Shown here in pieces: positions 1 to 7,984 of a stretch of DNA of 28,908 bases. The DNA comes from Muribaculaceae bacterium. GTDB lineage: Bacteria; Bacteroidota; Bacteroidia; Bacteroidales; Muribaculaceae. The notes beneath the pieces are model-generated. The model had not been told where the DNA came from, did not search any database, and was given only the letters and a program-made list of their open reading frames with translations. A program made the position numbers and the translations under genes. The DNA is taken from assembly GCA_017557665.1 (NCBI GenBank), contig JAFYYI010000057.1:1-28908 (forward strand), in the 5' to 3' direction. The stretch's first letter is position 1. The number at the start of each line of letters is the position of its first letter.

Positions 1-112
<112 letters not shown>

Positions 113-113
113 A

Positions 114-153
114 GAGGGAGTCGTTGTCAAGACAGCGGCTCTCTCGTTTTTTT
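114..153 (+). terminator. Intrinsic terminator of the rRNA operon
   Basis: A stem of about 14 bp (114-127 with 132-145, several G-U pairs) closes a 4-nt loop and is followed by G and seven T (147-153). It begins directly after the 5S gene, so it most likely ends the rRNA transcript. Confidence 0.85.
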
Positions 154-220
154 ATAGCCGCCATTATCGCCGTGGCAGAGCCCCGGCACGATGGACCGGG
201 AGGCGCGATCGAGAGTGGCG

Positions 221-296
221 GATGGTTGGGACATGGAAGGCGTGGGTAACAGCCCCCTATGAGGGATTGAGCGATGGTGTGGTTCTCTCGTTTTTT
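221..296 (+). pseudogene. Decayed copy of the 5S 3' end plus terminator
   Basis: GGTAACaGCCCCCTAtGAGGG at 245-265 repeats the real 5S end GGTAACcGCCCCCTAaGAGGG at 98-118 with two differences. It is followed at a similar distance by TCTCTCG and six T, as in the real terminator. Upstream, GATGGT at 222 lies 18 nt before GGTAAC; the functional gene has 20 nt between the same two words. The 5S core between them is not recognisable, so this cannot be a working 5S. It is best read as a remnant of a duplicated rRNA operon end. Confidence 0.6.
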
Positions 297-364
297 GAGG
301 CTGGTTTGTGTGATGGGTGACAGGGTAAGGAAATGTGGATTGGGTAGAGGCTTTTTTCTTGTGG

Positions 365-399
365 TTTGGCTTGTGTTATGATAAAATAAACTACCTTTG
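365..399 (+). promoter_or_regulatory. Candidate promoter of the TPR/AraC regulator
   Basis: TACCTTTG at 392-399 matches the Bacteroidetes -7 element TAnnTTTG. A TTTG at 365-368 lies 23 nt upstream, slightly longer than usual; TTGTG at 371-375 is an alternative -33. The predicted leader is about 110 nt and contains the perfect palindrome GTGATATCAC at 421-430. The rest of the gap 297-518 shows nothing else recognisable. Confidence 0.55.
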
Positions 400-518
400 T
401 GGCATCATTTAATCGAAGTGGTGATATCACTCGTTCGCTGTTTGTTTTTGGTTGACTAATTGCTTGATATTTAAAGAATTCTAAATTGGATGCAAATCAT
501 TGATTTTAAAACCTCGCA

Positions 519-2210
519 ATGAATTTTCGTCACATATATAAAGTGTTGTTGGCGCTAGTGATGCTGCTGAGTGCTAGTGTGGCCCATGGTGCTGAAGAGC
601 ATTTTGATATAGATTATTATAATCGATTATCAAGCCGAAGCACTCCCGATCTGATGGCTCTTGGTCAGCAATTCCTTCAGGAAAAAATGATGGTTGATAG
701 TGCACTTGTGTGCTATACTATTGTCTCGAACCGAGAGCATGACAAAAAGATGAATCGTGAGATGCTGCATCTTGTCGCAAGGGCAAAGAATAATTTGGGT
801 TACATCTACGGTGCTCACTATTATGACTATCCGAAATCCTATGAGAACCTGAATCGTGCAATACAATTGTCAGAAGAATACGGCTTTGATGATATTGCTT
901 CCTATGCCTACATGAATTTGGCGTCAACTATGAACGGTCGAAATGACTTATTTGGTGACGATTCTTTCTCGACCGAAGTATTTGAAAATACAAAGTTGGC
1001 CTTTAATAAGGCTGTTCAAGCCAAGGAATGGAACGTCGCAGTGACGTGTCTGTTCAATGCGCTCGCTATGATGAATGAGAACGATGACATTCATTCCATC
1101 AAGTCGGAACTTGACCGATTCGAGCGTTTGCAGTCAATCGATGGCGTCGAGATGTGGCAATGCACCCGCATGTTTTGTGAGGGAGTGCAGGCCTATCATG
1201 CAGGCCGATATCAACAAGCGTTGGATTATTATGTCAAGATGGAGCAAGAAGCACATCGCTTGCAAACCAATCGCCAGAAATGTATACTTATGGCCAAGAA
1301 TCAGCAAAGCGTGGTATTTGTCGCTATGCATCGCTATCAAGATGCTATTGCTATTCTGAAGAAGATTGAAAGCATTGCTCAAGAGACGGGGCTGGAGAGC
1401 GATCTAATCAATGCCTATCACTCGATGGTCGATGTCTATAACGCGATGGGCAATCATCAACAGGCAAGCGTGTTTGAATATAAATACTTGAAGGCAAGGG
1501 ATGAGTTCATCAAGAAAAGCAATGCTGAAAAGTTGGAGAAGGCCCGGTTTCTTGATGAGATGCGCCGTGTCAATGATCAGGTGGCAGAGATTGAACTCAA
1601 GCGAGAACGTGCTCACCAACTCTCGCTGATGATGAGTTTGATTGCAGCCATCATCTTAATAGCCCTGATTCTGTTGGTGCGCAGTTACCTCAAACAACGC
1701 AATTATATCAGGCACCTGTATGAGAAAAACGTGCAGTTGTTGGCGTCTAGTGAGGTTGTTCCACAATCCATCGTTGTGGACTCTGTTGAGCCGAGTGATA
1801 TACATGATGAGTCTGCTCCTAAATACCAAGGTACAACGCTGGATCAGGAGAGCAAAGATCGTCTATTTGCCCAAATTAAGCAGGTAATGGATAATATGAG
1901 CGTTATTTGCCAGCCCAATTTTTCATTACAGAGTCTTGCTGACCGGGTGGGAAGCAACTATAAATATGTCTCCCAGGTGGTCAATGAGTATTATGGCAAG
2001 AGTTTCAAACAGGTGCTCAATGAACAGAGGGTACGTGAGGCCTGCCGTCAACTTAACGATACCGAACAATTCGGCCACTTGACCATAGAAGCCATTGCAG
2101 CAAATCTGGGATTCAATTCAAGAAGCAACTTTACGGTCACATTCAAGCGAATTACAGGCATATCCCCTTCAGAATTCTTGAAGATGGCTAGGGAAAACAG
2201 TGGAGCGTGA
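519..2210 (+). CDS. Membrane-anchored TPR / AraC-type transcriptional regulator
   Basis: The 563-residue protein has an N-terminal signal sequence (about residues 1-25, ending SVAHGA). A helical region with tetratricopeptide-like repeats follows (about 60-340), then a charged coiled-coil stretch (about 335-365) and one hydrophobic segment (about 368-390, SLIAAIILIALILLV). The C-terminal AraC/XylS-type HTH domain spans about 448-557, with typical FSLQSLADRVG and IAANLGFNSRSNFTVTFKR helices ending in GISPSEFL. The layout predicts a periplasmic sensor and a cytoplasmic DNA-binding domain, a build known in Bacteroidetes. The ligand is unknown. It lies upstream of, and in the same direction as, the C10 protease gene at 2674, separated by a strong hairpin; control of that gene is inference only. 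The ATG at 519 puts the signal peptide at the terminus. Confidence 0.85.
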   Translation: MNFRHIYKVLLALVMLLSASVAHGAEEHFDIDYYNRLSSRSTPDLMALGQQFLQEKMMVDSALVCYTIVSNREHDKKMNREMLHLVARAKNNLGYIYGAHYYDYPKSYENLNRAIQLSEEYGFDDIASYAYMNLASTMNGRNDLFGDDSFSTEVFENTKLAFNKAVQAKEWNVAVTCLFNALAMMNENDDIHSIKSELDRFERLQSIDGVEMWQCTRMFCEGVQAYHAGRYQQALDYYVKMEQEAHRLQTNRQKCILMAKNQQSVVFVAMHRYQDAIAILKKIESIAQETGLESDLINAYHSMVDVYNAMGNHQQASVFEYKYLKARDEFIKKSNAEKLEKARFLDEMRRVNDQVAEIELKRERAHQLSLMMSLIAAIILIALILLVRSYLKQRNYIRHLYEKNVQLLASSEVVPQSIVVDSVEPSDIHDESAPKYQGTTLDQESKDRLFAQIKQVMDNMSVICQPNFSLQSLADRVGSNYKYVSQVVNEYYGKSFKQVLNEQRVREACRQLNDTEQFGHLTIEAIAANLGFNSRSNFTVTFKRITGISPSEFLKMARENSGA

Positions 2211-2254
2211 GTCAATCTGAAACGCTCAAAACATCCATTATACCTAGGTTTTTG

Positions 2255-2277
2255 GTTCTGTTTCCGTGAAACAGAAC
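2255..2277 (+). other. Perfect hairpin downstream of the regulator
   Basis: GTTCTGTTTC (2255-2264) and GAAACAGAAC (2268-2277) form a 10-bp perfect stem with a 3-nt loop. No T tract follows. It stands just before the terminator hairpin at 2282 and may protect the mRNA 3' end or assist termination. Confidence 0.5.
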
Positions 2278-2281
2278 ACAG

Positions 2282-2326
2282 GCGCCGGCCTTTTTCTTGT
2301 ATAGGGAAAAGGCCGGCGCTAATTTT
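2282..2326 (+). terminator. Terminator hairpin after the TPR/AraC regulator
   Basis: GCGCCGGCCTTTTTC (2282-2296) pairs with GAAAAGGCCGGCGC (2306-2319) with one bulged T, followed by TAATTTT. This GC-rich stem should isolate the regulator transcript from the downstream protease. The A/T tracts inside the stem make it partly symmetrical, so it may act in both directions. Confidence 0.75.
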
Positions 2327-2438
2327 GCGATAGAATTATTCGGCGGATATTTTCAATTTCAATAGAGTCGAATCTTTTCGTTTAGATCTTATTGCCAAGC
2401 ATGCCATTTGATAGCGACATTGCCTGCTACTGTAACTC

Positions 2439-2446
2439 TAAATTTG
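2439..2446 (+). promoter_or_regulatory. Candidate promoter -7 element upstream of the first C10 protease
   Basis: TAAATTTG fits TAnnTTTG. No well-spaced TTTG is present: the nearest options are TTG at 2420, 16 nt upstream, and TTTG at 2407, 28 nt upstream. A second -7-like box, TATGTTTG, lies at 2601-2608, also without a good -33. If the first is used, the leader is about 220 nt and contains the short ORF at 2508. Confidence 0.4.
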
Positions 2447-2507
2447 TTCAACCAAAATAACCACCTTATTAACCAGTTTTTTTGAATATACTTTAAGCAG
2501 TAATGTA

Positions 2508-2600
2508 ATGGGGCAGGAGATGTCACAGCCACAAGGAATGACTATCCAGGTGACTACCTATACCGATGGTACCGTAAGCAAGACCAAGGTGATAAAATAA
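2508..2600 (+). CDS. Possible 30-codon upstream ORF or coding remnant
   Basis: An ATG at 2508 opens a 30-residue frame ending in TAA at 2598-2600. Its second half reads MTIQVTTYTDGTVSKTKVIK, a beta-strand-like composition resembling the C-terminal end of a larger protein. An internal ATG at 2520 is preceded almost directly by GGGGCAGGAG. It lies in the leader of the C10 protease gene at 2674. It may be a translated uORF or leader peptide, or the relic of a deleted gene. No family is recognised. Confidence 0.3.
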   Translation: MGQEMSQPQGMTIQVTTYTDGTVSKTKVIK

Positions 2601-2673
2601 TATGTTTGAGTAAGAAAAAACAATATTATGTATTAACTAACTAATTAATTATTAACTATTTAAACAATTATTT

Positions 2674-5028
2674 ATGAAGAAACTATTATTTTTGACTTTT
2701 GCTATTGCGGTTGCAATGCTGAGCATGGGAGCCAATGTTGATTTAGAGACGGCCAGGTCCAGTGCTCAAAGGTTTGCTGCCTCCAAGATGTCCAATGGCC
2801 GTCTTATGAATCCGTCAAACATTGACATGAAGCTGGTGCAACAGGAAATGAATAGTGTGAATCAGGGTAATGCAGTGTATTACATTTTTAACACTGCCGA
2901 TCATTTCTACATCATTTCAGGTGACGACCGTGCGCCAGAGGTGCTTGCCTATGGTGACCGTCCGTTGGATGAGAAACGCATTCCTTCCAACATGCAGCAC
3001 TGGCTAAACAATTACAAGGGCCAGATGGAGTTCTTGCAGGCGCATCCTGAGTTGGTAATCAACAAAAAGTTGAACGAACCTACTCGTGTCGCAAGTGTGG
3101 CCCCGCTGCTCACGGCCATGTGGGATCAGATGGAACCCTACTACAACCATTGCCCTGTGTATAATGGCGAGTTCTGTGTCACTGGTTGCCCTGCCACTTC
3201 GTTGGCAATGGTGTTCTATTACTGGAAATATCCTGTAGGCCCCACTCCTGCTGTTTCGGGTTACGACAATTACGATTTCCAAGTCGAGCCTCTGCCTTCC
3301 ATCACCTTTGATTGGGACAATATGATTGACGACTACCTGAATGGTTATACTGATGCCCAGGCCGATGCTGTGGCTTGGTTGATGCGTTACATCGGTCAGG
3401 AAGAGGAGATGGATTACTCCCCAACCGGCAGTGGTGCCTATGGTAGCGATATCTTGCGTGCAGTGAAATTCTTTGGTTACAACTCCAGTATGGCTCAACT
3501 TTACTACAAGTATTCCTACAGCGACAGTCGCTGGGTTGGCATGATTCAGGAGGAGTTGGCGAACAACCGCCCCATTGTGTATTGTGCTTACGATAGTAAT
3601 GCTGGTGGCCATGCCTTCAATGTCGATGGCTATGATGCTACCAACGATACCTACCACATTAACTGGGGTTGGAGTGGCGATGGCAACTGCTATTGCGTGA
3701 TCAATGACTTCACTGACGGTCACTACACGTTCGATGACGATCAGCAGATGATTATCGGTATCCAGCCTCCTTATCAGGGACCGACTATCGTGCCCAGTGT
3801 CATGAATATGGCTATCGAGTCCTATGCCGAGAAAACTGCTACCGATGTTCTCACGGTTTACGGCTATTATCTGGAGAATGACGTGACGTTGACATTGAAT
3901 GATCCTAATGGCGTCTTCTCGATTGATGCTGACCATGTGTCGTTGAGTGATGCGGATGCTGGCAAAGACATCAATGTGACCTATTCTCCCCAGGAACTGG
4001 GTACGCACAGTGCAACCATCACTATGCACAGCGAGGGGGCTGAGGATGTGGTGGTTAACTTGACGGGTACCTCTATCTTTGAAACTCATAATCCCGTAAT
4101 GCTCGATGCAAATGAAGACTATATCAAATTAACCGAATTCCGTGCCGATTGGACAGACGAGACGCCTGCTAAGAATGTGGAGAGTTATACCTTGGAGGTG
4201 AAGAACAAATCGATTATTATGGAGTTGGGCGAGGCCGACTTCAGTGACTGCTATTTTCAGGGCTCTAGTGTCATTTCACATTGGCAGGATTACTTCCCTG
4301 AGGGTTGGGTTTACAATGGAGATCAGTTATTTACTGGAAACGGTTGCATCCAGTTGGACTCAGAGGGTGAAATTCTCACACCCGAGTATGATCTGGCTGG
4401 CTATGACAAGATTACCGTTAAGATAAAAGCCAAGAGTTATAAATCATGGTATCAATCAGGTATTACGATCTCGACCAGTCTCCAGTCAATTCACGTTGAT
4501 CTGGAACCCGATTTTACCGACTACGTGTTTGTGCTTGACTGTGCCGACGTAGACCAGGTGTCCATCAAGGGTGATAATTATCCGAACGACTATGGATCGA
4601 TCGCAAACATCCAAATCCTAGCAGGTGATGCTAGCGAGCCTTCAAAACTCAAAGCCGTCAACGAGGAAGGAGATGCCGATTATCGCTTGATTACCGGTAT
4701 TACCCCCGACAAGTTCTACACTGTAAGGAACTTGACTGCTGGCGGCACATACTTCTACAGAGTAAAAACTCATTACATTGATGACAGTTGGAGCTCTTGG
4801 AGTAAAGCTAAGACCGTCACCCTCTTTGGCGAGGATCATGGTTATGAACTTGGTGATGTTAACCACGATCGATCTGTGAATATCACTGACGCCATTGCAC
4901 TCATTAGCTACGTGCTTAATGATGGTGGTGAAATCTGTGAAATCTGTGCTGATGTGAGTCCTGACGGCTCTGTGAATATCAGCGATGTGATTGCATTGAT
5001 TAATATAGTATTAGAGAGTGCTAAATGA
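2674..5028 (+). CDS. Secreted C10 (streptopain-family) cysteine protease with dockerin
   Basis: This 784-residue protein has a Sec signal peptide (about 1-20, no lipobox Cys), then a SpeB-like propeptide (about 21-140, with VYYIFNTADHFYIISGDDRA). The peptidase C10 domain (about 140-370) has the catalytic Cys172 in TGCPATS, His313 in GGHAFNVDGY and the following INWGWSGDGN. One Ig-like sandwich (about 371-465) comes next. An Fn3-like domain opens with FRADWTDETP and is interrupted by an insert of about 130 residues (about 480-690, with YDLAGYDKITV). A type I dockerin ends the protein (about 727-784; DVNHDRSVNITD and DVSPDGSVNISD calcium loops). The expected role is activation by propeptide removal, then cleavage of host or dietary protein outside the inner membrane. 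No inhibitor gene is adjacent. It is the most diverged of the five family members here and stands apart from the tandem array. Confidence 0.9.
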   Translation: MKKLLFLTFAIAVAMLSMGANVDLETARSSAQRFAASKMSNGRLMNPSNIDMKLVQQEMNSVNQGNAVYYIFNTADHFYIISGDDRAPEVLAYGDRPLDEKRIPSNMQHWLNNYKGQMEFLQAHPELVINKKLNEPTRVASVAPLLTAMWDQMEPYYNHCPVYNGEFCVTGCPATSLAMVFYYWKYPVGPTPAVSGYDNYDFQVEPLPSITFDWDNMIDDYLNGYTDAQADAVAWLMRYIGQEEEMDYSPTGSGAYGSDILRAVKFFGYNSSMAQLYYKYSYSDSRWVGMIQEELANNRPIVYCAYDSNAGGHAFNVDGYDATNDTYHINWGWSGDGNCYCVINDFTDGHYTFDDDQQMIIGIQPPYQGPTIVPSVMNMAIESYAEKTATDVLTVYGYYLENDVTLTLNDPNGVFSIDADHVSLSDADAGKDINVTYSPQELGTHSATITMHSEGAEDVVVNLTGTSIFETHNPVMLDANEDYIKLTEFRADWTDETPAKNVESYTLEVKNKSIIMELGEADFSDCYFQGSSVISHWQDYFPEGWVYNGDQLFTGNGCIQLDSEGEILTPEYDLAGYDKITVKIKAKSYKSWYQSGITISTSLQSIHVDLEPDFTDYVFVLDCADVDQVSIKGDNYPNDYGSIANIQILAGDASEPSKLKAVNEEGDADYRLITGITPDKFYTVRNLTAGGTYFYRVKTHYIDDSWSSWSKAKTVTLFGEDHGYELGDVNHDRSVNITDAIALISYVLNDGGEICEICADVSPDGSVNISDVIALINIVLESAK

Positions 5029-5034
5029 TGCTTA

Positions 5035-5072
5035 AAGGGTCAATTCTGCTAGGTAAATTGACCCTTGATTTT
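5035..5072 (+). terminator. Terminator of the first C10 protease
   Basis: AAGGGTCAATT (5035-5045) pairs with AATTGACCCTT (5056-5066), an 11-bp perfect stem with a 10-nt loop, followed by GATTTT. It begins 6 nt after the stop codon. Confidence 0.8.
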
Positions 5073-5102
5073 GGTTATTAAGAAGAATTATTTACTTGAA
5101 GT

Positions 5103-5138
5103 GCCTGTGGCTCCGTTGAGGCGCCACAGGCGTTTTTT
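5103..5138 (+). terminator. Second plus-strand terminator
   Basis: GCCTGTGGC (5103-5111) pairs with GCCACAGGC (5123-5131), followed by G and six T (5133-5138). It has the better T tract of the two plus-strand terminators, and gives a double stop before the convergent hut operon. Confidence 0.85.
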
Positions 5139-5155
5139 ATTGGACCAGACGGGAC

Positions 5156-5184
5156 AATGAAAAGGGAGCCTCTGCGGCTCCCTT
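5156..5184 (-). terminator. Minus-strand terminator of the hut operon
   Basis: AAGGGAGCC (5162-5170) and GGCTCCCTT (5176-5184) form a 9-bp stem with a 5-nt loop. Read on the minus strand it is followed by TTTTCATTG. It lies 23 nt past the hutI stop codon. Confidence 0.75.
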
Positions 5185-5207
5185 ACATTCTAAATGATGG
5201 CTAATCT

Positions 5208-6446
5208 CTACACTTCCTGGCCCTGGAGGAAGGTCCTCGCGATGATGGGTGTGGTGTAGGAGTAGGGGATGAAGTCGATAGAGGGAATCGGCTCGGTGAT
5301 GAAGAAGTTGGCGACCTTGCCCTTGGCGATGCTGCCGTAGTCCTTGCTCAGGTCCATGGCGGCGGCTGTGTTGATGGTTGCCGCGTTGATGGCCTCGGCA
5401 GGCAACAAGCGCATCTTGATACAAGCCAGGGAAACGACAAACTTCATGTCGCCGCTGGGTGTGGAACCGGGATTGTAGTCACTGGCGGTGGCTACGGGCA
5501 GTCCGGCTTCAATCATCTTGCGTGCGGGAGCGAACGGCATGTTCAGGAAGAACGACGTGCCGGGCAGTCCGGTGGGGATGGTGTTGGTGCCCTTGAGCAT
5601 CTCGATGTCCTCGTCAATCATGCTCTCGAGGTGGTCAACCGACACGGCATTGTGCTTCACGCCCACCTCGACACCGCCCGACGGTGCCAGTTCCTGGACG
5701 TGAATCTTGGGTCGCATGCCCCACTTGGCACCTGCCTCAAGGATGCGCGAGGTCTCGTCGGGAGTGAAGAAACCCTCGTCACAGAAGACGTCGATGAAGT
5801 CGGCCAAGCCTTGCTTGCCCACCTCAGGAATCATCTCACTGATGAGCATATCAACATACTCGCCTTGGCGGCCAGTGTATTCACGGCCCACGGCATGAGC
5901 TCCCAGGAAGGTGCTGACCACCTTGATGGGCGACGTCTCGCTGATGCGACGGATGACGCGCAACATCTTCAGCTCGTCCTCGGTGTTGAGGCCGTAGCCG
6001 CTCTTGATTTCGACGGCACCGGTACCCTTGGCGATGATTTCCCTCACGCGGCGCATGGCCTGACAGTAGAGTTCGTCCTCGCTCAAGAGGTGCAGACGGT
6101 CGGCCGAGTTGAGGATGCCGCCACCGCGACGAGCGATTTCGGCATAGGAGAGACCGCGGATTTTGTCGACAAACTCGCCTTCACGGCTGCCGGCATACAC
6201 GATGTGGGTGTGGCTGTCACACCAGGAGGGCAGCACTGTGCCACCCTGGGCATCGATAACCTCCCAATCGTTCTCGGGCACGGGCATGGTTGCCATCTCG
6301 CCCCACGACTCGAAACGGTCGCCGTCAACGAGCAGCCAAGCGTTGCTGACGCAATTCAGCGTTGCCATCTCACTGCCTCGCAGGCAATGTTTCCTGTCGG
6401 AATCAATGCCTGCCAGACAAGCGATATTCTTAATCAATCTTTTCAT
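5208..6446 (-). CDS. hutI: Imidazolonepropionase
   Basis: This enzyme hydrolyses 4-imidazolone-5-propionate to N-formimino-L-glutamate, the third step of histidine breakdown, in the cytoplasm. The 412-residue length is normal for HutI. It has the amidohydrolase metal motif H79-T-H81 in CDSHTHIVYAG and, further on, GTGAVEIKSGYGL, FLGAHAVG, KIHVQELAPSGG and the late ATASDYNPGSTPS segment typical of HutI. It is the last gene of the operon, 15 nt after hutH, so translational coupling is likely. A terminator follows at 5184-5156. Confidence 0.96.
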   Translation of the reverse strand: MKRLIKNIACLAGIDSDRKHCLRGSEMATLNCVSNAWLLVDGDRFESWGEMATMPVPENDWEVIDAQGGTVLPSWCDSHTHIVYAGSREGEFVDKIRGLSYAEIARRGGGILNSADRLHLLSEDELYCQAMRRVREIIAKGTGAVEIKSGYGLNTEDELKMLRVIRRISETSPIKVVSTFLGAHAVGREYTGRQGEYVDMLISEMIPEVGKQGLADFIDVFCDEGFFTPDETSRILEAGAKWGMRPKIHVQELAPSGGVEVGVKHNAVSVDHLESMIDEDIEMLKGTNTIPTGLPGTSFFLNMPFAPARKMIEAGLPVATASDYNPGSTPSGDMKFVVSLACIKMRLLPAEAINAATINTAAAMDLSKDYGSIAKGKVANFFITEPIPSIDFIPYSYTTPIIARTFLQGQEV

Positions 6447-6461
6447 TCTGCCAGAATGCGA

Positions 6462-7949
6462 TTAGTCAATCTTGTTGTTCTGCAAGAACTCTACCGACTT
6501 GGCAATGTGCGGATACATGGGCTGGTCCTCGTTAACGAAGGGAACCACCTTGCGGTAGTCGGCGAAGACATGCTCGAGGATGGCCGACGACTTGAGCGGA
6601 CGGCGGAACTCCAGCGCCTGGGCGGCGTTGAATAACTCGATGGCCAGCACGCGCTCGGTGTTCTCAACGACCTTGCAGAGCTTCACACCAGCGTTGGCAC
6701 CCATGCTCACGTGGTCTTCCTGACCCTGCGAGGTGGGGATGGTGTCGGCCGACGAAGGCATACACAGCGTCTTACTCTGGCTGGCGATGGCAGCTGCGGT
6801 GTACTGCGGAATCATGAAACCGCTGTTCACACCGGGCTGGGCCACGAGGAAGCTGGGCAGGTCACGGGTGCCGGACACGAGTTTGTAGGTGCGGCGCTCC
6901 GAGATGTTGCTCAGTTCGGCCATGGCGATGCACAGGAAGTCCATGGGCATGGCGATGGGCTCACCATGGAAGTTGCCGGCCGAGATGATGAGGTCCTCAT
7001 CGGGGCAAACGGTGGGATTGTCGGTCGCCGAGTTGATTTCGGTGTCGATGACTGAACCGACGTAGCGGATGGTATCTTTCACCGAACCGTGAACCTGCGG
7101 GATGCAGCGGAACGAGTAGGGATCCTGCACGTTGACCTTGGGTTGCTTGATCAACTCGCTGCCGTCAAGCAGTTCGCGCATGCGGGCTGCCGTCTCAATC
7201 TGGCCTTGGTGGGGACGCACGGCATGCACAGCGTGGGTGAACGGCTCAATGCGGCCGTCGTAAGCCTCCAGCGAGATGGCGGCGATGACGTCGGCCCACT
7301 TGCTCAGGCGCTCGGCCTTGATGAGAGCCCACACGGCGTGAGCGCTCATGTTCTGGGTGCCGTTAAGCAGTGCCAGGCCTTCCTTGGAACCCAACTTGAC
7401 AGGTTCCCAGCCCATCTTCTTGCAGATGTCGGCACCACTCATGCGTTCGCCCTTGTATTCCACCTCTCCCAGGCCCACGATGGGCAGGCACAGGTGAGCC
7501 AGCGGCACGAGGTCGCCCGAAGCACCTACCGAACCCTGCTTGTAAACCACGGGATAAACATCGTTGTTGAACAGGTCGATGAGCCTCTCGACGGTGTCGA
7601 GTTTAACGCCCGAGTAGCCGTAGGACAAGGACTGCACCTTCAACAGAATCATGATCTTGACGATGTCGTTGGGCACGCGTTCGCCCACGCCGCAGGCGTG
7701 AGACATCATCAGGTTAATCTGCAGCTGTGACAGTTGGTCGTTGCTGATGGAGATTTTGCACAGTGAGCCGAAACCCGTGGTCACGCCATAGATGGGTTTC
7801 TCGCTCTCGGCAATCTTCTTGTCGAGGTATTCGCGGCAGTGGGTGATGCGCTTGATGGCATCGGCACTGAGTTTGAGCGTATGATGGCCTTCAATGATCT
7901 CGGCGATCTTCTGGACCGTGAGATGCTCGGCACTGATTTGATGTGTCAT
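6462..7949 (-). CDS. hutH: Histidine ammonia-lyase
   Basis: This enzyme deaminates L-histidine to trans-urocanate, the first step of the pathway. The 495-residue protein carries the Ala-Ser-Gly triad (A143-S144-G145 in GSVGASGDLVPLAH) that cyclises to the MIO prosthetic group. It also has YGVTTGFGSL, the LLNGTQNMSA segment, and QDPYSFRCIPQVHG and GNFHGEP, which are characteristic of the family. It is third in the minus-strand operon, 35 nt after hutU and 15 nt before hutI. The ATG at 7949 matches the usual N-terminus of the family. Confidence 0.97.
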   Translation of the reverse strand: MTHQISAEHLTVQKIAEIIEGHHTLKLSADAIKRITHCREYLDKKIAESEKPIYGVTTGFGSLCKISISNDQLSQLQINLMMSHACGVGERVPNDIVKIMILLKVQSLSYGYSGVKLDTVERLIDLFNNDVYPVVYKQGSVGASGDLVPLAHLCLPIVGLGEVEYKGERMSGADICKKMGWEPVKLGSKEGLALLNGTQNMSAHAVWALIKAERLSKWADVIAAISLEAYDGRIEPFTHAVHAVRPHQGQIETAARMRELLDGSELIKQPKVNVQDPYSFRCIPQVHGSVKDTIRYVGSVIDTEINSATDNPTVCPDEDLIISAGNFHGEPIAMPMDFLCIAMAELSNISERRTYKLVSGTRDLPSFLVAQPGVNSGFMIPQYTAAAIASQSKTLCMPSSADTIPTSQGQEDHVSMGANAGVKLCKVVENTERVLAIELFNAAQALEFRRPLKSSAILEHVFADYRKVVPFVNEDQPMYPHIAKSVEFLQNNKID

Positions 7950-7984
7950 ATGAATGAATTGAGATTATTAGGTTGTTCAATTGT

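Noticed and set aside
2282..2326. Riboswitch or attenuator in the leader of the first protease
   Set aside because: The hairpins lie right after the regulator gene and upstream of the candidate promoters, so they are better explained as its terminator.
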